Shown here one piece after another: positions 1 through 8,235 of a stretch of 64,000 bases of DNA; the stretch's first letter is position 1, and every line of letters starts with the position of its first letter. A model generated the notes under the pieces. The model searched no databases and was not told the DNA's origin. It saw nothing but the letters and a program-made list of their open reading frames with translations. Origin of the DNA: JBCCTX01 sp964468435 (GTDB lineage: Bacteria; Bacteroidota; Bacteroidia; J057); NCBI GenBank assembly GCA_964468435.1, contig CAYXVE010000016.1:1-64000 (forward strand), given 5' to 3'. Both the position numbers and the translations under genes were made by a program.

Positions 1-52
1 CATGCCTGTCATCCCGATGAAATCGGGACGGGTTCGAGTCCCGTCCAGACCG
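1..52 (+). tRNA. 3' end of a tRNA (Asp-like), truncated by the window start
   Basis: Positions 28-44 form a clean T arm (stem ACGGG/CCCGT around loop TTCGAGT). It is followed by a seven-base acceptor strand CCAGACC at 45-51 and discriminator G at 52, with no encoded CCA. This 3' half matches bacterial tRNA-Asp, and CTGTCAT at 6-12 would fit a GTC anticodon loop. However, the flanking bases CATGC and CCCGA do not pair as an anticodon stem, and a 7-bp hairpin (TCCCGAT/ATCGGGA) lies just before the T arm. It may be a recombined or degenerate tRNA end rather than a working gene; the 5' half is outside the window. Confidence 0.4.
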
Positions 53-129
53 CGAAATTTTGATTATGTCTCTGGTTTTCGGAGTCTTGGCAAAAACAAA
101 TTCCACAGAGCAGTCGTTTTCAAAGAGAA

Positions 130-310
130 TTAAATTGCTAAGGTCAGATTAATTATCTGGCTTTCTTTTTTTGCTCCATCAACAGTTAAGTCTGCAGGAG
201 CTACTTCCAATAACTCAGCAACTCTTACCAAGTCAGATAAATACGGTTGATTGAGGTTGTTACACCAACCATTGACCGTGTTGTAGTTCAGCTTTGGAAA
301 CGATTGACTA
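130..310 (-). pseudogene. Remnant of an XRE-type helix-turn-helix regulator
   Basis: On the minus strand a frame ending at the TAA at 130-132 reads a peptide of about 55 residues containing YNTVNGWCNNLNQPYLSDL followed by VRVAELLEVAPADLTVDG. This has the spacing of the recognition helix and following helices of Cro/C1-type DNA-binding domains (NxxxxWxxxxxxPxxxxLxxIAxxLxV). No start codon lies in frame; a stop occurs just upstream near 312. It is therefore the C-terminal half of a small regulator. It sits between the tRNA end and other decayed coding DNA. Confidence 0.5.
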
Positions 311-359
311 TGTCATCGTGCAACTGATCAGGAGACCCTAGAAGTACAAACTGATCAAT

Positions 360-569
360 TTGATCGCCATACTTCTGGTACTCCTGAATCCCCTGTTCTT
401 AGGCAAAGCACTGAAATATGTATCAGATAAGCCCTTACTGGAAAAGATATACTATTCCCCAATATACTGGAGCCTGACAGGGGTTCTATTTATTGTAGCT
501 ATTGTATTGGCTGGAAGGATTGCGGTTGATTACCCAAACGATGAGCAAAGAGCAGGAGTCCCGATATGA
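360..569 (+). pseudogene. Short open frame with two membrane segments, probably a gene fragment
   Basis: A 69-codon frame starting at a TTG encodes two hydrophobic stretches (IAILLVLLNPLFLG and SLTGVLFIVAIVLAG) around a short basic loop. I recognise no family. It overlaps the next decayed frame by 29 bases in another phase and has no clear upstream signals. It is most easily read as debris of a membrane protein in a decaying region, but a genuine small membrane protein cannot be excluded. Confidence 0.2.
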
Positions 570-1108
570 ACTGTCGCATGAACGCCTGATCCTTCCGCTA
601 CGCAATCTGGCTGAAATGACCTTATCCAAAATAGACCAGGCAAACATCATTCTCGATCACTGGACAAATGAATAGCTGGTCAATGACCGGAAATCCCGGT
701 TCTTACTGAGCTGGAGGGAATTATAGGAAGCCTAAGAAGCCCAAAAAGATCTGTTGAAAGCCACCTGTAGAAAGTTTCAACTCTGCTTAGGGGTATTGGC
801 AGGGATGGTATTACTGGGAATCATCGCATGGGGCTATACCTCGTATATCCCTTCAGACTAACTCATCCGGTTGCTGCAAAAGATCCTAATGGTCTGGGGC
901 TTTAGGATATGAGTGGAAACGTTTGGGAATGGTGTATACCTTATGATCTGGAACAAAAGAAAATCCAAAGGGCCCAGAAACAGGATCAAGACGCGTTTTG
1001 CGTGGCGGCTCCTGGAACGATACCTTAAGAAAAAACTTAGTCTCAGATGCTTTCATATTTAAACTATCCCTGGTAGCAGATAAAGGAGTCAGTTTATTTT
1101 ATTGTTAA
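541..1108 (+). pseudogene. Decayed STAND-like / formylglycine-generating-enzyme-fold protein
   Basis: Three collinear pieces in shifting frames belong to one broken gene. The first (541-675) reads RYELSHERLILPLRNLAE, resembling the end of STAND-type NTPase modules. After in-frame stops comes a hydrophobic segment (LCLGVLAGMVLLGIIAWGY, about 778-840). A frameshifted piece near 860-960 reads HPVAAKDPNGLGL, a stop, then DMSGNVWEWC. A last piece (971-1108) reads GPETGSRRVLRGGSWNDT and ends at a TAA. The last two are hallmark motifs of the FGE-sulfatase (SUMF1-like) fold. At least four stops and two frameshifts are visible, and the stretch between TM and FGE motifs is too short for a whole domain. 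The fold in such fusions is usually not a sulfatase activator. Its 3' end overlaps the end of the convergent gene at 1089. Confidence 0.7.
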
Positions 1109-4100
1109 CCCTAAGTACACGAAGCTTATCGTTATTGCATCCTACTACAACCCAGATCGAACCCTGTGGTCCATTTACTGTAATCATATTTTTCACATCG
1201 TAGGGGAGCATGACTCCACTTTCCATTGGGCTTATAGGTACATAGGAATGGTTTCCCTTACCTTTGAGGAATAACCCTACACTAGCGTCATTTCTGGGGG
1301 TTTCAACCTCAGACGTAAATAAATTTCCTGCAAGCAGAATGTCTTTGATATGATCCTGATCAAAATCCTGAGCCAGAATTGCATTAATAGATGATATTTG
1401 AGCTTGATGAGGTAGAGGGGAAAGCACAAGGGTTCCATCATCCTTTCTTTCGATATATATACTGGCAAAAGTCGCTGTCTTGTAGTGTAATGCATTTTCG
1501 AGCCTATCAGCTCCATATACAGATACCAGATCTGCATGGGCGAATAATTCGTATTTAGGGAACTTCTGGTTCAACATAGGCACCTGCTGCGATGAGCAGG
1601 ATTTTCCTCTTAAAGGATACTTCTCGCCAAAATTATAATAGCTCAACACAACATCATTAGTGCCATTCTCGTCAAAATCGTAATAGTATACTTCAAAGGG
1701 CTCTTCCGGAGATGTCTTGTACTTGTAGTTTAATCCCAGATTTCCAATGATATAGTCATCATCCCCATCATGATCCATATCCTCTGCTAATAAGCTATAC
1801 CACCATCCTGCTGTTTCAGTAAGCCCCCATTTTTTTGTAGCGTTTGTGAAAGTGTGATCTTTTTGCTGTTCTAGTACCGTAATTGGCATCCACTCACCAA
1901 CGATCATTAAATCTGGAAAACCATCCTGATTAATGTCCGTCCATTGGGCATCGGTAACCATTCCTATATCCATCAACACTTTTGCCCAATCTTTCGTGAC
2001 GTCTTTAAATTCGCCTTCGACATTCTCCAGGATTCTACTGGTGGCCGGCATGGGGTACGACCAGGGGATCTGTCTACCTCCTAAAAACAGATCCATATCT
2101 CCATCTCCATCTATGTCCGCAGGCCTGACGCAACTACCGCTATCCATTATGCGGGGTAATACCTTTTCATTGCGAGTAAAATTTCCCTTACCATCATTCT
2201 GATAGATTCGATCTAAATATCCTGAGGAGTTTACAGGTAGGGCATTTCCCCCAGAAACCACATATAGATCCTGATCTCCATCCTGATCATAGTCTAAAAA
2301 GGCTGCATCGAGATCCTCATAATTTTTGTCCTGGGTGAAGGAATTAAGGGTTACTTTTTCAAATTTTCCCTGGGCTTGAATGAATAATTGCCCACTTTGC
2401 CCTCTCGCACCTCCTACAAATACATCTTCGAGTCCATCTCCGTTTACATCTCCTTTGGTCAGTGCAGGACCAAACTGAGACATCTTATGAGGGAGCAAGA
2501 GTTGTTTTTCAAAATCGTCAAACTCATTTTCAATGTGCCTGAACTCTAACCCTGAATCCACTTGCTGAAACAAGGATTGTTGGGGATTCTTTGCAGACAT
2601 ATCTTTCATATGCGCTTGCTGATAATCGATAGTAAGTTCTTGATCAGGAGCAACTTGAGTTAGCTCTGTAACCTCTCCATTCCACCAGGTAATTTCAACT
2701 CTATCTATAGATGTTACGTTTGCAAGACCAAAATGAGCAATCGCTTCTGAGGTAGAATACATTCCTCGAACATTGGTAAATTCGTACCATTGAGGGCCGT
2801 TTTCAGTTTCTATTTTAATCTTGCATCCGAAGGGAGCACGATGTGTCTTGCTATCAACCAGGGATATTCTTAAAAAGTGTGTTTGTAAGTTTTTTTCGGA
2901 GTTATTTCTGTAAATGAAGGCGGATGAGTTGACATTATTAATCACGAGGTCCAGATCTCCGTCCAGATCAAGGTCCGCATAAGCCGCTCCATTGGAGAAG
3001 GAGGGTTGATCAAACCCCCAATCCTCAACCATCTTGGTAAAAGTTAGATCTCCATTGTTTTGATAGATATAGTTACTAAGAGGCTGGGAAGGAATAATCT
3101 TTAGCGCTTCGTCCAGGTCCAGAATATCCCAAATACTCACAGTGCCTGTATTGGGATTATTGCGGATAAAATCATGAGCTACTTTTTCGACATAATGAGA
3201 AAATTCTTTGTCTGAATCGGTATTTCGTATATCCCTGAGTAATCCATTAGAAACGAATACGTCTTTTAATCCGTCGTTATTATAATCTGCGATGAGGTTG
3301 GACCAACTCCAGTCTGTACTGGACATATTAGTTAATTGGGCAATATCGCTAAAATAGGGAAGGGTATTTTGAGGTGAAATCCCTTGGTTTAAGTGAAGAG
3401 TGTTGTACATGTATTGATAATGTCCCCCTTTGTTGTACACTTCCCAGAAGGCATTAGGGTCCATACCACTCATATTAGCCTTTATGCGGTAATTATCCTC
3501 AGCCATCATATCCAGTACCATGATATCCTGCCAGCCATCATTATTGATATCCGCCGCATCTACTCCCATACTGTAAAAAGAAATATGTCTATGGGTGGTA
3601 TCTATGATGTTAAGAAAAGTTCCGTCTTGTTGATTGATAAAAAGCCAATCTGGAGCCTCAAAATCATTGGCAACATACATATCTACCCAGCCATCATTAT
3701 TGATGTCTGTGGTTGCAATACTATTGGGATACCCTACTGCTAGTGTTCCAGTCTCTGTAGAGACTTCAACAAAGGCTCCTTTACCTGTATTGCGGAACAG
3801 TCGGCAAGCAAACATTTCCTGACTGGGATCTATACCATATAATTCGGAAAAATTACCGGGATTTGGGGGCTGATTTAGCAGGTAAAGGTCCAACCACCCA
3901 TCTTTATCATAGTCGAGAAAAGTTGCATGTCGGGTACGGGCATTGTGGTCGACGCCATATACCTTAGCCATTTCTTTGAAGGAGCCATCCCGCTGATTGA
4001 TGTATAGTTCATTCCTTCTAAGTTCTGGAGCATCGTCATATAGCTCCTTAGTAACATAGATGTCATCCCATCCATCATTATTTACATCAGCAACAATAAC

Positions 4101-4448
4101 CCCTGAAGACCATCCTCCACGGTCTTTGATTCCCGCTTTATTTGTTACTTCTTCAAACCTAAGCTCCCCCTGATTAACGTACAATTTGTCTCGTACTTGA
4201 TTTCCAGCAAAATACAAATCGGGTAATCCATCATGATTAAAATCTCCAATACCTACTCCACCACCTCCATAAAAGTTGGAATAAATGAGAATGTTGGCTT
4301 CTTTTTTATCTTGTATTTTATTGTTGAAGTCTACCCGTGTGTGAGAAACGGGCATCAGTTTGAATAGGGAACTTTGCCCCAAAGAAAGTAGTGGTAGCAA
4401 ACATATACATGCCGATACAATCGATCGGATACTGGTAGTTAAATTCAT
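1089..4448 (-). CDS. Secreted FG-GAP/VCBS repeat protein with UnbV/ASPIC domain (CRTAC1 family)
   Basis: About 1,119 residues from the chosen start, which gives a good signal peptide (hydrophobic stretch IVSACICLLPLLSLGQ). The frame stays open up to 4544, but the extra 32 residues precede the signal peptide. Fourteen or so calcium-loop motifs of the D-x-(D/N)-x-DG-x-x-D type (DFNHDGLPD, DVNNDGWDD, DLDLDGDLD, DVNGDGLED) mark a chain of integrin-like FG-GAP repeats. At roughly residues 515-600 lies an UnbV/ASPIC domain (WWNGEVTEL near its end), followed by a second block of repeats. The molecular function of this family is unknown; an extracellular or surface, calcium-stabilised, glycan-related role is inferred from its place after SusC/SusD. 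It is a paralogue of the next gene upstream, 166 bp away. Confidence 0.88.
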   Translation of the reverse strand: MNLTTSIRSIVSACICLLPLLSLGQSSLFKLMPVSHTRVDFNNKIQDKKEANILIYSNFYGGGGVGIGDFNHDGLPDLYFAGNQVRDKLYVNQGELRFEEVTNKAGIKDRGGWSSGVIVADVNNDGWDDIYVTKELYDDAPELRRNELYINQRDGSFKEMAKVYGVDHNARTRHATFLDYDKDGWLDLYLLNQPPNPGNFSELYGIDPSQEMFACRLFRNTGKGAFVEVSTETGTLAVGYPNSIATTDINNDGWVDMYVANDFEAPDWLFINQQDGTFLNIIDTTHRHISFYSMGVDAADINNDGWQDIMVLDMMAEDNYRIKANMSGMDPNAFWEVYNKGGHYQYMYNTLHLNQGISPQNTLPYFSDIAQLTNMSSTDWSWSNLIADYNNDGLKDVFVSNGLLRDIRNTDSDKEFSHYVEKVAHDFIRNNPNTGTVSIWDILDLDEALKIIPSQPLSNYIYQNNGDLTFTKMVEDWGFDQPSFSNGAAYADLDLDGDLDLVINNVNSSAFIYRNNSEKNLQTHFLRISLVDSKTHRAPFGCKIKIETENGPQWYEFTNVRGMYSTSEAIAHFGLANVTSIDRVEITWWNGEVTELTQVAPDQELTIDYQQAHMKDMSAKNPQQSLFQQVDSGLEFRHIENEFDDFEKQLLLPHKMSQFGPALTKGDVNGDGLEDVFVGGARGQSGQLFIQAQGKFEKVTLNSFTQDKNYEDLDAAFLDYDQDGDQDLYVVSGGNALPVNSSGYLDRIYQNDGKGNFTRNEKVLPRIMDSGSCVRPADIDGDGDMDLFLGGRQIPWSYPMPATSRILENVEGEFKDVTKDWAKVLMDIGMVTDAQWTDINQDGFPDLMIVGEWMPITVLEQQKDHTFTNATKKWGLTETAGWWYSLLAEDMDHDGDDDYIIGNLGLNYKYKTSPEEPFEVYYYDFDENGTNDVVLSYYNFGEKYPLRGKSCSSQQVPMLNQKFPKYELFAHADLVSVYGADRLENALHYKTATFASIYIERKDDGTLVLSPLPHQAQISSINAILAQDFDQDHIKDILLAGNLFTSEVETPRNDASVGLFLKGKGNHSYVPISPMESGVMLPYDVKNMITVNGPQGSIWVVVGCNNDKLRVLRVNNKIN

Positions 4449-4614
4449 ATCGGTGTAGATTTTTCGCAAGGTTGATCGAAATATTGATCCTAAAGAAAAA
4501 GCTTCCATCAACACTTTTGTGTTACTCGTGATTGTGATATTCATTCAAGCCTTTATCTTTAGGTAAGTTACGAATTTATTTGTATTTCATAAAGTTGGTT
4601 ACCATTGGAGGTAG

Positions 4615-7600
4615 CTACGGTTGCAGACGTATGAGCCTCATTGGCGCTTGATTTAAGGCTGTAAGTATAAAATTATTACCATTTGGGGTATTAACAAATG
4701 ACATATGTTTAACATCATAAGGAAGGTATAATCCACTTTCATCTGGGTTCATTGTCCTAAAGCCCTTATTGTGATCATTGATCAAAACTATACCTACGCC
4801 TGCATCGTTTCGAGGGGTTTCAACCTCTGAAGCATATAAATTACCTGCAGTTATTATATCATCCCAGCCATCCTGATTGACATCTGTTACCAGCAAGCTG
4901 AATATTGCAGAAAACTGTGCTTCAACGGGAAGGATATGAATCTTAAAAGTTCCATCACCGAGATTTTCCGTATAAAAAGACCTGAATTCAGTCGCTTTGT
5001 AATGTAGTGCTGTATCAAGAGAAGCCTCTCCGTAAATATCACCTAGATCAGCTTTGGCGAATAAATCGTAGGTAGGAAACTTTTCTGAAATAAAGGGCAT
5101 TTGTTCCGAAGAGCACTGTTTTCCCCTTAGGGGATATAAGGTTCCTTCTTCGTAATAGCTGAGCACGATATCAAGGCTCCCATTTTTATCAAAATCATTC
5201 AAATGTATCTGAAAGGGAGATGCATAAGAGGCTTTGTATTTGTAATTGGTTCCCAGATTCCCCAATACGTAATCGCTATCTCCATCTTTGTCAAAATCTC
5301 CTTCTGCTAAGCTAAATCCCCAACCAACGGCGTTGTCTAGCACATCAGACTTTATCCTGACAAAGGTTCCCTTTTTATTTTGGAATATTGTTAGCGGCAT
5401 CCATTCGCCTGAGAGAATCAGATCCGGGTCTCCGTCAGCGTCATAGTCCGACCAAATAGCGTCTGTAACCATTCCAAGGTTTAGAAGTCCGGGAGCGACC
5501 TTGCTGGTTATGTCGCTAAAGATGCCTCTGTCGTTCATGAGGATTTGACTATTGGCTAATGATGGATACGCCCTTGGTACCATCCGTCCCCCAACAAAAA
5601 GATCCAGGTCTCCATCCTGATCAAAATCACAAGGTTTTACTACCGAACCGCTTTCAAGCATCTCTGGCAGGGCAGATTCATTTAGGATAAAGCTGCCGAT
5701 GCCATTGTTGATATACAGACGGTCTTGAAACAACCGACTATATGCTGGATATTCATTCCCTCCACTCGCGACATATAGGTCCAGGTCTCCATCCTGATCG
5801 GCATCAAAAAAACTCGCTCCTACGTCTTCTGCCGCAATGTGTTTAGCAAATGACGGTTGAGGAATAAGTTGAAATTTTCCAGAAGGTTGTTGTGTATATA
5901 TTTGTCCTGGATATCCGACAGAACCACCGAGAAAGAAATCAGTTAATCCATCGCCATTAATATCTCCAGTTGCTAATGCTGGACCCCATTGAGACATTTT
6001 ATGAGGAAGCAACACTTCAAACTCAAAATCATCAAAAGTATTCTCTTGATGTATGACTTCCAGACTAAACTTTTTTGTAACATCCTCAAAGAGAGGAGGT
6101 GGTATGGAGGCTTTTACATGCGATGGTACGCTATTGTCATGAGAAATTTCAATCATTTGATTAACTGTGAGAGCTTCTAATACATTTTCTTTGCCATCCA
6201 GCCAATTTACCCTAAGTTCATCTATGGTTTGTTGCTTACCTACCCCAATATGTAGTATTGGATCTACAGAAGATTGAAATCCTCGAGTAAGATACTGTTC
6301 GATATACTGGGTATCCCTCCGGGTAATGATTCGAAGCTTTGCCCCGATTCCCAATAGATTATGCTCAGGCCCCTTGAGTTTAACTTTGAGATAATTGTTT
6401 CCCGTAAGCTGACGAGAGGAATTTTCATAAATAAAGGCCTCCTGGTCAATATTATTAATCGCGATATCCAGATCTCCATCATTATCCAGGTCTCCATAGG
6501 CCGCACCATTTGAAAAGGCGGGTAAATCGAATCCCCATTTCTGATTCATCTTGTCAAAAGTGTAATCCCCATTATTTTTGAAGATATAGTTTTCAATTTT
6601 TGTTACAGGAGCTGCTTCCAGCAATGTACGGAAGAGCTCTGTATTGGTGATTTTCCCTGCCTGGAATGCTTTGATTTTTTTCTTTTCCAATGCAAGATAA
6701 TCTTTGTTGGAGATATCTTTTTTATATCCATTTGTAACAATCAGGTCTTTAAATCCATCCTGATCCAGATCAACAAATAGTGGAGCCCAACTCCAGTCTG
6801 TATTGGAAACACCCGCCAACTTGGAAATATTGCTGAAATGCATATTCCCTCTATTGAGTTGGAGATTATTATGCATGTATTGATAGTGAAATCCATCCTC
6901 CACGGCGTAATAGAACTTGGTTCGGTCCATAGGGCGCATGGTGGTCTTTTGTCGATAATTGTCTTCTGCTACCATATCCACCGAGATAATATCCATCCAT
7001 CCGTCATTATTGAAATCGGCAATATCTGTTCCCATAGAAAATTGAGAGATTTGTGGGAAGGCGGATTTGATCACATCTGTGAATGTACCATCTCCATTAT
7101 TCAGGTAGCAATAATCATGTTCCAAAAAATCGTTTGCGATATAAATATCAGGATAATCATCCTGGTTCAGATCGCTAATTGAAACGCCTAATCCATACCC
7201 AAGGGGATTAGTATGAAGTCCGGAGGTGACACTCACGTCCACATATTTTCCATTCTCATTTTCATACAGCTTATCACCTACATCCGGATCATAGTTATTT
7301 CTCACTTCTGAAGGTTTAAAATCATGGATGGGGAGGATGTTGTGGTTGAGGATGTATAAATCGAGGTCTCCGTCAAGGTCATAATCCAAAAAAGCTGCTT
7401 GAGTAGTATACCCTGTATTATCAATCCCATATTCTGCAGCTCTTTCTGTAAAGGTTCCATCGTGATTATTTATATATAATTGGTTAGCACGAAATTCTCT
7501 GGGTACATTACCTGAAAGACAAACATAAATATCCATCCAGCCATCATGATTTATATCAACCATAGTAACCCCCGTATTCCAGCCTCTTGATCCACCTACG

Positions 7601-7911
7601 CCCGCTTTATCAGTAATATCTTCAAATGCCCAGTCCCCCTTGTTGAGGTATAATCGATTGGAGGCCAGGTTACCTGTGAAATAGATATCTGATAATCCAT
7701 CGTTGTTAACGTCCCCTATTGCCACCCCTCCTCCATTGTGAAAGTATTCATAGGTGAGAATATTGATTTGTTCATTTTCAATAATGGGATTACTAAATGT
7801 AATCCCTGTTCTATCTGGAGAGAGTAAGGTAAATAGCTTTTCTTGTCCGATAGAGAGGGTTCCGAAGTGGAAAACCGATAAGTAGAAATGCCAAATTATT
7901 AACCAACGCAT
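4615..7911 (-). CDS. Secreted FG-GAP/VCBS repeat protein with UnbV/ASPIC domain (CRTAC1 family), second paralogue
   Basis: 1,098 residues with an N-terminal signal peptide ending near LSIGQ. It has the same architecture as its downstream paralogue: a first set of FG-GAP loops (DVNNDGLSD, DINHDGWMD, DYDLDGDLD, DFNNDGWMD), an UnbV/ASPIC domain at roughly residues 497-577, then a second set (DINGDGLTD, DADQDGDLD, DYDADGDPD). Long conserved stretches are shared by both proteins (PLRGKQCSSEQ/PLRGKSCSSQQ, ASEVETPRNDA/TSEVETPRNDA), so they arose by duplication and then diverged strongly. It lies downstream of a SusC/SusD pair in the same direction, separated from SusD by a strong terminator hairpin, so it may also have its own promoter in the 324-bp gap. 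Precise role unknown. Confidence 0.88.
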   Translation of the reverse strand: MRWLIIWHFYLSVFHFGTLSIGQEKLFTLLSPDRTGITFSNPIIENEQINILTYEYFHNGGGVAIGDVNNDGLSDIYFTGNLASNRLYLNKGDWAFEDITDKAGVGGSRGWNTGVTMVDINHDGWMDIYVCLSGNVPREFRANQLYINNHDGTFTERAAEYGIDNTGYTTQAAFLDYDLDGDLDLYILNHNILPIHDFKPSEVRNNYDPDVGDKLYENENGKYVDVSVTSGLHTNPLGYGLGVSISDLNQDDYPDIYIANDFLEHDYCYLNNGDGTFTDVIKSAFPQISQFSMGTDIADFNNDGWMDIISVDMVAEDNYRQKTTMRPMDRTKFYYAVEDGFHYQYMHNNLQLNRGNMHFSNISKLAGVSNTDWSWAPLFVDLDQDGFKDLIVTNGYKKDISNKDYLALEKKKIKAFQAGKITNTELFRTLLEAAPVTKIENYIFKNNGDYTFDKMNQKWGFDLPAFSNGAAYGDLDNDGDLDIAINNIDQEAFIYENSSRQLTGNNYLKVKLKGPEHNLLGIGAKLRIITRRDTQYIEQYLTRGFQSSVDPILHIGVGKQQTIDELRVNWLDGKENVLEALTVNQMIEISHDNSVPSHVKASIPPPLFEDVTKKFSLEVIHQENTFDDFEFEVLLPHKMSQWGPALATGDINGDGLTDFFLGGSVGYPGQIYTQQPSGKFQLIPQPSFAKHIAAEDVGASFFDADQDGDLDLYVASGGNEYPAYSRLFQDRLYINNGIGSFILNESALPEMLESGSVVKPCDFDQDGDLDLFVGGRMVPRAYPSLANSQILMNDRGIFSDITSKVAPGLLNLGMVTDAIWSDYDADGDPDLILSGEWMPLTIFQNKKGTFVRIKSDVLDNAVGWGFSLAEGDFDKDGDSDYVLGNLGTNYKYKASYASPFQIHLNDFDKNGSLDIVLSYYEEGTLYPLRGKQCSSEQMPFISEKFPTYDLFAKADLGDIYGEASLDTALHYKATEFRSFYTENLGDGTFKIHILPVEAQFSAIFSLLVTDVNQDGWDDIITAGNLYASEVETPRNDAGVGIVLINDHNKGFRTMNPDESGLYLPYDVKHMSFVNTPNGNNFILTALNQAPMRLIRLQP

Positions 7912-8235
7912 ATTTCTTGTCTAAACTCTTTAGCTAATTTAATAAGTGTTTGTGAGGATCAAATAGAATTGTTGAATAGATATTGTGTTCGTACGAATTC
8001 ATTTGGAAATTCTATTGACAAAATAGAGGGGATCAACAGTCAGCTACTACAAAATACCCTTGAAAGTATGCTTATGATTAGTAAAAAAGGGATAAAGTTT
8101 ATGAGTTCTAAAAGTTGGCTAGGCATTTTTAAACACAATTAAAAGCCAGAAAGAGGAAGTCTACTTTTGAGACTTCCTCTTTAAATCAACATTTTTTATT
8201 CTTATAAAAGAGCATCGTCTCTCATAGATATCTTT
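7912..8235. other. 324-bp intergenic region between SusD and the CRTAC1-type genes
   Basis: It holds no credible gene. The part nearest SusD contains the terminator hairpin at 8150-8182. The remainder is AT-rich and presumably carries the promoter of the 4615-7911 gene, although I could not identify a convincing Bacteroidota TAnnTTTG element. Confidence 0.5.
8150..8182 (-). terminator. Strong hairpin terminator after SusD
   Basis: A perfect 13-bp stem (AAAGAGGAAGTCT with AGACTTCCTCTTT) and a 7-nt loop lie 53 bases past the SusD stop. On the minus strand the stem ends in TTT, followed by CTGGCTTTT. Its 27-nt core differs by one base from hairpins found in the other orientation at 15348-15374 and 24945-24971. 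Confidence 0.75.

Noticed and set aside
11..28. tRNA-Phe-like anticodon stem-loop (loop ATGAAAT with GAA)
   Set aside because: The stem would run directly into the T arm with no variable loop and would share a base with it, so no valid cloverleaf can be formed.
4449..4544. Longer N-terminus of the CRTAC1-type protein beginning at 4544
   Set aside because: It would bury the evident signal peptide 32 residues inside the protein; the ATG at 4448 gives a normal secreted protein.
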